In this document: one piece after another, positions 57,330 through 64,000 of the stretch | How the letters are laid out: every line of letters starts with the position of its first letter | Position numbering within the stretch: position 1 is the stretch's first letter | Assembly: GCF_964026445.1 (NCBI RefSeq) | Contig: NZ_OZ032150.1 | Span: forward strand, 310,001-374,000 | Length of the DNA stretch: 64,000 nucleotides | Direction: 5' to 3' | Source: Rickettsia endosymbiont of Cantharis rufa | Lineage (GTDB): Bacteria > Pseudomonadota > Alphaproteobacteria > Rickettsiales > Rickettsiaceae | The notes under the pieces: generated by a model | Told to the model about the DNA's origin: nothing | The model's input: the letters and a program-made list of their open reading frames with translations, nothing else | The model's database searches: none | Translations under genes and position numbers: made by a program

Positions 57330-57453
57330 CAGCGTCATTCAGGAAACCTGATACAGGAGAATTTTTTGAATTAAGCCTGCGCTTACGTATTAATATACGC
57401 TGTGCAGGCTTACTCTCAAATTCATCCTGTCTGAAGCTTCCTGAATGACGCTG
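57330..57453. repeat. 124-bp nested inverted repeat upstream of lptD
   Basis: The outer arms CAGCGTCATTCAGGAA and TTCCTGAATGACGCTG are exact complements. Inside, AAGCCTGCGC faces GTGCAGGCTT and the centre TATTAATATA is itself palindromic. It is unlike the other repeat families here and ends 27 bases before lptD. Confidence 0.7.
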
Positions 57454-57480
57454 TACTATTAAATATATTTATTAATATAA

Positions 57481-59622
57481 ATGCTACTGCGAATAATATG
57501 CTTGCTTATTATAATAACATTTTCTTTGGTAAGTTTTGCCGATCTTTCTAAGAATGGTCAAAATATCAAGATAAGCAATATAATAGCCGACTTCGTAGAG
57601 TATAATGAAAGTCAGGATTTGATATATGCTAAAGGTAATATAAAAATTATCACGGATGAGTATTCATTAACGGCAGATAATTTACTTTATGATATAAAAA
57701 ATGATATTTTATGGGCAGAAGGTAATATACGAATTAAGGATAAACAAAACAGAATAATAGAGGGTGACAAAGCAGTTTTAAAAGATGAATTTAAAAAAGG
57801 TGTCATATCGGAATTCATTTTACTTTCTGGTGATAGTAATCTTTTAATTGCAAGGCTTGCTGAAAGAATAGATAAAAATAATCTTAAACTACATAATGCG
57901 GAATTTACTCCTTGCGATGTTACTTGTAATCAAAACCCTATTTGGCAAATTGTTGCCAAGGATACTTACATTCATTCAGAAGAGCATAGAATAGTTTATA
58001 AGAGCGTGTTTTTTGAAGTATACGGCGTACCGATTTTCTTCTTACCATATTTTTTCCACCCTACTCCTACGGCTCCTGCAACTTCAGGGCTATTAGTACC
58101 CAACGTAAAAAACAAAGGATTCGGTATACCGTTATATCTACGCGCAAAGCCCAATATGGATTTTACTCTCACCCCAAGAATTTTTAGTAAATATCAAACT
58201 TTTGAATTAGAGGGGCGCTACCGTCCTAATGAAACGGATCATTTAAATTTTCAAGGTAGTTACGGTAAATTGCCATATTTTCTAAAAAAAGATGGAGTAG
58301 TGGTAAAAAATAACAAAGTTTCTTCTTATCATTATACAGCAAGCGGTAATTTTGTTAGTACCGATAAAGTTTATGACTATGGTTTTAGGGTAGAGCGTAC
58401 ATCGGATAAAGCTCATTTGAAAAATTATTATAATAATTATGCTTCATATTTAACTTCTAGAATATTTGCAAATAAAATTTATGATGCAAATTATTTTTCA
58501 GCTGAAGGATTAAGTTTTCAAGGCTTAGGTAGTAATGATAGTAAGTATATTGATCCGCTAGTATTACCGAAAATCAATACAAAAAACGTGATAAATTTAA
58601 ATGATAACGACAACAGTAATATCATTGTTGAAAATAATACGTTAATGTACAAAGAAAGAATAGGAAAACAACTCGCTAGAACCTCTTTGCAATTATCATT
58701 TATGTACAATGCGCTGACTTCTTCAGGGCAAATTTTCGATTTTGTAGCAAAAGATAGAGGTGATTTTTATTTTGCTAGACGAGCTTATTTAGATAAGCCA
58801 AGAGAAAGTAAATCATTTCAAAGGAATATACCGGAATTACAAACTTTATGGCGTTACCCATTAGTAGGTAATATAACAAAAACGATAAATCTACTTATTG
58901 AGCCGGTAGTTTCTTTTACTATGGGACGTAAATTATCTAAGAAAGATAAAAAATTTGTTATGATTGATCCTGCTAAGTATGAATTATCCGAAAAAAATAT
59001 CTTTTTATCCAATCGTTATAGTGGTATTGATTGCCATGATTTTAGTAATAGATTAAGTTACGGCCTGAATACTAGTATTGCTAAAGAAGAGAATTATTTA
59101 AAATTATTTTTAGGACAATCTCGTAATACAAGATATAGTATAGAATTGCCGGCTGATGATAAGGAAAATGTTGGTCAAATCTTGGGTAATATTTCTAATA
59201 ATTTAGAATTATTTTATAGTTTTCGGAAAGATAAATATTTCAGACCTATCAGAGATGAGGTAGGAGGGAATTTTAACTATGATAAAATTAACCTTTTAGG
59301 TAGTTTCATTCAACTTACAAATCTTAAAAAATATTACTCCGTGGAAAGTATAAAGATTTCAAATAATAGAGTGCGGCAATTTTACGGAGACATAAATTAT
59401 CAGATAGCGGAAAATTGGACTATAGGCTTTGGCGCACGTATTGATCTCTCTAGACGATCTCCAAATTTGCTTACTCGAACTATTAGAGTGACATATGCTA
59501 AAGATTGTGTTAGAATTACTACAAAGATTTATTCCGATTATCTAGCCGACGGAAGTAGAGGAATTAAAAAAACTACTTCTTCACCGACTATTTCTATCGG
59601 TTTAAAAGTATTAAACATGTAA
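57481..59622 (+). CDS. lptD: LPS-assembly outer-membrane protein LptD
   Basis: This 713-residue protein has a signal peptide (about 1-20, IICLLIIITFSLVSFA), an N-terminal OstA/LptA-like periplasmic domain (about 30-150, ADFVEYNESQDLIYAKGNIK) and a C-terminal beta-barrel. The barrel entry has PYFFHPTPTAPATSGLLVP and NKGFGIPLYLRAKPNMDFTL. It inserts LPS in the outer leaflet. It is the first gene of the lptD-surA-rsmA cluster, whose order matches many proteobacteria. Confidence 0.93.
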   Translation: MLLRIICLLIIITFSLVSFADLSKNGQNIKISNIIADFVEYNESQDLIYAKGNIKIITDEYSLTADNLLYDIKNDILWAEGNIRIKDKQNRIIEGDKAVLKDEFKKGVISEFILLSGDSNLLIARLAERIDKNNLKLHNAEFTPCDVTCNQNPIWQIVAKDTYIHSEEHRIVYKSVFFEVYGVPIFFLPYFFHPTPTAPATSGLLVPNVKNKGFGIPLYLRAKPNMDFTLTPRIFSKYQTFELEGRYRPNETDHLNFQGSYGKLPYFLKKDGVVVKNNKVSSYHYTASGNFVSTDKVYDYGFRVERTSDKAHLKNYYNNYASYLTSRIFANKIYDANYFSAEGLSFQGLGSNDSKYIDPLVLPKINTKNVINLNDNDNSNIIVENNTLMYKERIGKQLARTSLQLSFMYNALTSSGQIFDFVAKDRGDFYFARRAYLDKPRESKSFQRNIPELQTLWRYPLVGNITKTINLLIEPVVSFTMGRKLSKKDKKFVMIDPAKYELSEKNIFLSNRYSGIDCHDFSNRLSYGLNTSIAKEENYLKLFLGQSRNTRYSIELPADDKENVGQILGNISNNLELFYSFRKDKYFRPIRDEVGGNFNYDKINLLGSFIQLTNLKKYYSVESIKISNNRVRQFYGDINYQIAENWTIGFGARIDLSRRSPNLLTRTIRVTYAKDCVRITTKIYSDYLADGSRGIKKTTSSPTISIGLKVLNM

Positions 59623-59652
59623 GTTTAGCATTGTGTTTGTGTGGATACTTAA

Positions 59653-59807
59653 TCGTCATTGCAAGCAGCCGTAGGCTGCGTGGAAACCCAAACCGTCATT
59701 GCGAGGAGCGAAGCGACGTGGCAATCCAGAAAAAATAATAAAAAATGCTACTTAGCATTTTTAACTGGATTGCTTCGTCAATTACTTCGTAATTTCCTCG
59801 CAATGAC
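59653..59807. repeat. RPE-type repeats (two overlapping copies)
   Basis: CGTCATTGCAAGCAGCCGTA starts a short tract, and CGTCATTGCGAGGAGCGAAG starts a second, longer one ending TTTCCTCGCAATGAC. Internal GCAATCCAG and CTGGATTGC pair. It fills the lptD-surA spacer. Confidence 0.8.
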
Positions 59808-59862
59808 TGTTTGCTGTCCGAAAAAAACTATTCCAATTATTAAGTTATGTGAGTCTTGAAAT

Positions 59863-60750
59863 ATGAATAAATTACTACTTATAATTAGTGTCGTTTTCAC
59901 TTTTAATGTAGCACAAGCTTCGCTACCGAATATAGTAGCATCCGTAAATGATGAACCTATTACTCTTAATGAGTTTCGTGCTAGAAAAAAAATGATTATG
60001 GCACTAAACAATGTTGAGAGTCTAACGCCTGCTCAAGATAAGAAGCTAAGCGACTTAGCAATCAAGAGCTTAATTGATGAATCTTTGCTTTTTCAATATG
60101 CCGGAGATAGAGAAACTCCGCAAGAAGAAATAGATAACGCGATCAAGTCTATTGAAGATCGTAATAAAATGCCTCACGGTTCTCTTCTTCAATATCTAAA
60201 AAGCAAATCGGTTAATCCTAATAGTTTTATTTCTCAAATTAAATCCGAGTTGATTAAAATGAATATTTTGTCAAGCTTGTCAAGGTCGGTGCAAGTAAGT
60301 AATAAAGAAATAGATGTCGCAATTTTATCTAGCGATCAAAAAGACGTAGAAATTTCAATGCAAGTATTTACATCTAAAGATAAAGACAATAAAGCGTTTA
60401 CCCAGATGAATAATTTAAAAAATCGGTTAAAAAAATGTACCGACGTCAAAAAATCGCTTTATGATAATTTTGCTACTATGCAAATTATTACTGATAAGCT
60501 TAGTAAAATAGAAGATGTAAAACAAACTATCGTAAGGGATTTAGGGCCTGATAAAGCAAGTAATGTTTTTGAAGTAAATAACAAATTTGAAATAATATTA
60601 GTGTGTAATAAGAAAATATTAAATGTTAATGAAGATGAGAATAATTATGTAGTAAACTTCCTAACCAATAAAAAGATTTCGCAAAAAGCACAAAAACTAT
60701 TTGAAAATATGCGTAAGAAAGCAGCTATAAAAATAATGTTGCCGTCTTAG
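59863..60750 (+). CDS. SurA-like periplasmic chaperone without PPIase domain
   Basis: This 295-residue protein has a signal peptide (LLLIISVVFTFNVAQASLP), then a SurA N-terminal chaperone domain (IVASVNDEPITLNEFRARKK, SLTPAQDKKLSDLAIKSLID, ESLLFQYAGDRETPQEEIDN). The second half (160-290) shows none of the parvulin PPIase motifs. The position between lptD and rsmA is the standard surA locus, and outer-membrane-protein folding is the likely role. It lacks about 130 residues compared with typical SurA. Confidence 0.8.
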   Translation: MNKLLLIISVVFTFNVAQASLPNIVASVNDEPITLNEFRARKKMIMALNNVESLTPAQDKKLSDLAIKSLIDESLLFQYAGDRETPQEEIDNAIKSIEDRNKMPHGSLLQYLKSKSVNPNSFISQIKSELIKMNILSSLSRSVQVSNKEIDVAILSSDQKDVEISMQVFTSKDKDNKAFTQMNNLKNRLKKCTDVKKSLYDNFATMQIITDKLSKIEDVKQTIVRDLGPDKASNVFEVNNKFEIILVCNKKILNVNEDENNYVVNFLTNKKISQKAQKLFENMRKKAAIKIMLPS

Positions 60751-60759
60751 TATACCCTT

Positions 60760-60890
60760 CTGCTTCCAAGAACTACTCTTTCATTTTATCAAGGATTCGC
60801 ATCCTCGCCTATTAAGAGTATAGGTTGCGGGTTCTCACCTCTCAAAATTCAATTCTTAGAATCATTTGAGTATATACTATCGTGCTGTGG
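60760..60890. repeat. Repeat-like intergenic tract before rsmA
   Basis: AAGGATTCGCATCCTCGCC and GGTTGCGGGTTCTCACCTC contain words of the 17668/26318 repeat family and of palindromic tracts elsewhere (40230-40290). The arms are degenerate. Confidence 0.4.
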
Positions 60891-60954
60891 TGTTGTTGCG
60901 TGAATTTTATTTTTGAACCACGCAACAAGAAAACTTTATTTTTTGACATACCCT

Positions 60955-61866
60955 ATGCTCCCTTCAATTGCAAAACATGCATCCTCACATCAAATTAATC
61001 CTCTTAAAAAGCACGGACAGAATTTTATCTTTGACAGTAGTTTATGTGATAAAATTGTACGTGCGAGTAACCTTGCGGAAAATAGTAGGGTGCTAGAAAT
61101 AGGACCGGGCACAGGAGGGTTAACTAGGTCAATATTGCAGAAAAATCCTGAATCCTTAACTGTTATAGAAACAGATGAGAGATGTATCCCATTACTTAAT
61201 GAGATTAAAGAATATTACCCTAATTTAGATATTATAAAGAAGGATGCTCTTAAAATAAATTTAACTGATTTAGGCTATGATATAGTAAATTCAGCCTCAT
61301 TCGGATACAAGGTGCCAAGGGTAGAGTCTATAACTAATAGGAGTGCGACGAGCAACATCATCAGCGAGTCCAAATCAATTGATTATAAAGTAACTATAAT
61401 CTCTAATTTACCATATCATATAGGTACTGAATTAGTAACTAGATGGCTGAAAGAAGCGCAGCTAATTACTAATATGACGCTAATGTTACAAAAAGAAGTA
61501 GTAGAACGTATCTGTGCTATTCCTTCAACTAAAGCATATGGTAGATTATCGGTAATATGTCAACTAATAGCCAAAGTGGAAAAATGCTTTGACGTAGCAC
61601 CGACTGCTTTCTATCCACCTCCTAAAGTATATTCTGCGATAGTTAAACTAACGCCTTTAGAAACCCCGCTATCTATTGCCCTAATAAATAAAGTTGAGCA
61701 AATAACAAAACTTGCTTTTGCAGGACGGCGGAAAATGATCAAATCATCATTGAAAAATCTTGTACCTAATATACATGAAGTATTAACCCAGTTGAAAATC
61801 AATGATAATTATCGTGCTGAAAATCTTACCCCTCAAGATTATTTGAGAATTGCTAAAAGGCTATAA
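60955..61866 (+). CDS. rsmA: 16S rRNA dimethyladenosine transferase RsmA (KsgA), with insertion
   Basis: This enzyme dimethylates two adenines near the 3' end of 16S rRNA. From the ATG at 60955 it has 303 residues. It has [20 protein letters not shown], the SAM motif [16 protein letters not shown] and the catalytic [15 protein letters not shown], ending [16 protein letters not shown]. About 32 residues between the KKDALKINL strand and ISNLPYH ([20 protein letters not shown] and following) are extra and look repeat-derived. The frame opens 14 codons earlier, but a TTG there is less likely. It is last in lptD-surA-rsmA. Confidence 0.92.
   Translation: MLPSIAKHASSHQINPLKKHGQNFIFDSSLCDKIVRASNLAENSRVLEIGPGTGGLTRSILQKNPESLTVIETDERCIPLLNEIKEYYPNLDIIKKDALKINLTDLGYDIVNSASFGYKVPRVESITNRSATSNIISESKSIDYKVTIISNLPYHIGTELVTRWLKEAQLITNMTLMLQKEVVERICAIPSTKAYGRLSVICQLIAKVEKCFDVAPTAFYPPPKVYSAIVKLTPLETPLSIALINKVEQITKLAFAGRRKMIKSSLKNLVPNIHEVLTQLKINDNYRAENLTPQDYLRIAKRL
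61290..61385. repeat. RPE-like insertion inside rsmA
   Basis: This in-frame block encodes residues absent from the family, between two strands of the Rossmann fold. Its arms are poorly symmetric, so I infer a repeat origin from position and length, not from clear palindromy. Confidence 0.45.
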
Positions 61867-62124
61867 GTTTTCATCACTAGCTTTATCCACTTTTTTTGCT
61901 CCTGCTTCTTGTTCCTGCTGTAATTTATATCCTGCTGCTTTTTCTTCTATATAGTTAAAAAAGAAATAACAAAAAGTTAAAAAGCTAGTTAAAATGATTA
62001 CAAACGTTATTAATATTAGCTTAAGTTCTTTTTTAGAGTTCTCAGCTTCTAATCGTTTTTCTTCCTCTTCATCAATTATAAACTTAGGTAGTATATTTAA
62101 TCCCTCTTCTTCTTTATTTCTCAT
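61861..62124 (-). CDS. Small membrane protein, paralogue of 43502-43762
   Basis: This 87-residue protein has an acidic N-part ([20 protein letters not shown]), one membrane helix ([20 protein letters not shown]) and an [20 protein letters not shown] tail. The helix and the flanking [15 protein letters not shown] / NYIEEKA are close to the 43502 protein. It is convergent with rsmA, overlapping by 6 bases. Function is unknown. Confidence 0.65.
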   Translation of the reverse strand: MRNKEEEGLNILPKFIIDEEEEKRLEAENSKKELKLILITFVIILTSFLTFCYFFFNYIEEKAAGYKLQQEQEAGAKKVDKASDENL

Positions 62125-62341
62125 ACGTTACCATCTCTTAAGTTTATTAAAAATTAATGATAGAGTTTAAATATCATTTAAGTAAATTACGATATAAAGA
62201 TACTTAAAATAAGTCAATGATTTTTAATCATTAGTTGTGATTTAATAGAAATGACAAGTGCTTTTAAAATAATTTTCTAATAAACAGTTTTGAAATTAGT
62301 TATTCCTCTTTCTTGAGCTTTTGATTTTATTTTCAGGAAAT

Positions 62342-62870
62342 CTACATTATTTTAGCCAAGTGTATGAAAGTATTTAAGCTTTCTTCTTCGTCTATGGTCA
62401 TTATGTGAGGCACTTTAACACATATAAGCATCTGATGTGTTTTGTCCGATATTTTACCTTTCTCTAAAAACACATATAATTTATGGATAGTGTTATGTTC
62501 ATCTTCAATACTAAATATTTTTTTAATGCAACTAATTATCGGGTCTTGATATAAAACTATCAATAAAATAGTTTAAAGAATCTATAAATAATCCACTTAA
62601 TTGTTCATCATTCTCAAACTCTCTATATAATAATGATCTTGCGTTTTTCAGTTTAAAATATGATTTAATCATTTAAAGTGCAGAATATCTATCACAATTA
62701 TTATTAAGAATTTGGTATAATAACGTCTTATCTAAATATGCCGGTATTATCTTTAAATCCTTATTAATAATTTGTTGTTTATAATAAGATAATTGATGCA
62801 TAAAAACGATAACCGTAGCTGTAAGACCTGCAACTAAGATGGAATATAAATTTAGTGATTGAAAAAGCAT
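62342..62870 (-). pseudogene. Unknown membrane-anchored protein, stop and frameshift
   Basis: From the ATG at 62870: MLFQSLNLYSILVAGLTATV (membrane helix), then YYKQQIINKDLKIIPAYLDK and NNNCDRYSAL, TAA (near 62673). The same frame goes on with MIKSYFKLKNARSLLYREFE and DEQLSGLFIDSLNYFIDSFI. A frame change near 62555 leads into DPIISCIKKIFSIEDEHNTI, HKLYVFLEKGKISDKTHQML and so on to a stop at 62342. Repaired, it would be about 175 residues. I do not recognise the family. Confidence 0.5.
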
Positions 62871-63087
62871 ATTGGGACTATTATTAAATTAATGCAAGTT
62901 ACAGTATTATAATATTTCTTGTTTATCAATCGAGAGTGAAATTTATTTACCACATATTTTATTATGCCGCTAATAGAACATGAGTAAATTTTTTGATTGA
63001 ATCGATAGCTTATAAGTAAATTAATATAAAGCTCCATTTAATGATCGAGACAGATATAGCATTGAGTTTTGGGTCAATACGTATTTG

Positions 63088-63918
63088 GGCCGCCCCCCCG
63101 TATTGCAGCTTAGCATGAATAGTCTATAATCCTCAAACAGTAATAAGAGAGAATTATAGTTAAGGAGTTATGGCAAGAATAGATGTTAAGTGTAGATCAA
63201 GAATAGATGTTAAGTGTAGATATTGTAACGACACAGAAAAAGTAGTAAAGGCGGGATATTCAATTTCAAAACAACAGAGATATCAATGCAAGCAGTGTAA
63301 TCGATATTTTTAACTGTAATATATTAATAATGCCTCTAAGCCTGGAGTCAAGACTCAGATAGTAGATATGTCAATCAATGGCTCTGGAGTTAGGGATACA
63401 GTAAGAGTATTAAAAGTGGGTATCAATACGGTTATCCGTGTTTTAAAAAAATCTAGCGTTAAAAAAGATAAATCATTCTATCAATACGATAGAAGTAATT
63501 ATTGCTCCTGAAATAGATGAACAATGGCCTTATGTACAGAATAAATCCAAACAAAGATGGCTTTGGTATTCTTTGGATAAGATTTTGTTAAAAGTAGTTG
63601 CTTATACTTTTGGTACAAGATGTGATAGCACATCAGAATCATTACTGAAAAAAACTGGAGGATTTTAAGGTTACTTTTTACTTTACAGATGGATAGGGAA
63701 GTTATGCTAGGTTATTAGATCCCAAAAAACACATTGTTAGTAAAAAAATATACTCAACGGATAGAACGGGGTAACTTAAATCTTAGAACAAGATGCAAAA
63801 GACTGGCACGTAAAACAATTTGTTTTTCCAAGTCATTGGATATTCATGATAAAGTCATCGGAACTCTTATTGAACGTATAGCATTTAATATCCACATCTG
63901 TAAAATGGAGGCGCGACC
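63088..63918 (+). mobile_element. IS1-family element, copy H, with target duplication
   Basis: The ends are GGCCGCCCCCCCGTATTGCA and ATGGAGGCGCGACC. CGTATTTG (63080-63087) and CGTATTTT (63919-63926) are a 7-of-8 target duplication. It has TGG in RWLWYS but TAG in DG*GSY, a combination not seen in any other copy. It keeps Cys in the CRYCND zinc-finger part. The interrupted sequence around it is unidentified. Confidence 0.9.
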
Positions 63919-64000
63919 CGTATTTTTTCATGTGTTAGGCAGAGGTTCTATCTAGGACAAGAAAGTTATTAAAAAATAAATTTCTAAAATCTTATTAATT
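63919..64000. other. Window end: flank of IS1 copy H, no gene recognised
   Basis: It begins with the target-duplication copy CGTATTTT. Joined with the left flank it gives [20 protein letters not shown] in one frame, which I cannot assign. The last bases carry the CTAAAATCTTATTAATT repeat word. Confidence 0.4.

Noticed and set aside
62852..63037. 61-residue minus-strand frame
   Set aside because: It overlaps the start of another frame, has a low-complexity AT-rich composition and no ribosome site or recognisable features.
6975..63918. CRISPR or other repeat array
   Set aside because: Repeats are dispersed IS copies and palindromes with no regular spacing or spacers, and no cas gene is present.

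Overview
The window looks like a chromosomal segment of a Rickettsia. It is strongly AT-rich, and housekeeping genes (valS, rmuC, clpX, queC, lolED, ccmF, ubiA, tmk-metG-tatD, mutM, ubiE-ubiB, der, xthA, xseA, lptD-surA-rsmA) are separated by many short palindromic repeats of the Rickettsia palindromic element (RPE) type. Several of these repeats lie inside reading frames. The species cannot be fixed from sequence alone. The insertion-sequence load points to an IS-rich lineage such as R. peacockii, R. buchneri or R. felis (inference).

Layout. 1-6.5 kb: end of valS, a tandem pair of LicD-type genes (second copy frameshifted), rmuC, and two surface-glycan-type glycosyltransferases (one broken). 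6.5-12.8 kb: accessory island between two inverted IS1-family copies, with IS6, IS3 and serine-recombinase remnants, a small LEA-like gene and two ankyrin genes, one truncated by IS1. 12.8-17.6 kb: clpX, an acetyltransferase, queC, then decayed hicB and vapBC around a third IS1 copy, and tRNA-His. 17.6-29.8 kb: lipid A-type ABC exporter, small secreted protein, drug exporter, LolE/LolD, a large CE-clan (Ulp1-like) protease that is a candidate effector, a CorC/HlyC protein and ccmF. 29.8-36.8 kb: nested IS1 copies, an IS21 istB remnant and two inverted, almost identical IS3-family copies flanking ubiA, then an MFS transporter. 36.9-43.3 kb: tmk-metG-tatD, an IS1-truncated winged-helix gene, and an intracellular PHB depolymerase. 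43.5-51.3 kb: manC broken by a third IS3 copy, mutM, ubiE-ubiB, and mazEF broken by IS1. 51.4-64 kb: der, a SemiSWEET-like gene, xthA, a periplasmic-binding/TRIC fusion, xseA, lptD-surA-rsmA, decayed small genes, and an eighth IS1 copy.

Themes. Genome decay is the main story. Eight IS1-family copies all carry stops or frameshifts in their transposase. Three near-identical IS3-family copies keep the DDE catalytic residues. Three toxin-antitoxin remnants (hicB, vapBC, mazEF) and a surface-sugar nucleotide gene (manC) are inactivated. A recurring lesion is TGG (Trp) to TGA: I find it in manC, mazE, mazF, hicB, vapC, a DUF2269 gene and five of the IS1 copies. A second recurring lesion is a one-base change in a homopolymer. 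The likely functional accessory content is the CE-clan protease, the ankyrin proteins and the periplasmic-binding/TRIC fusion.
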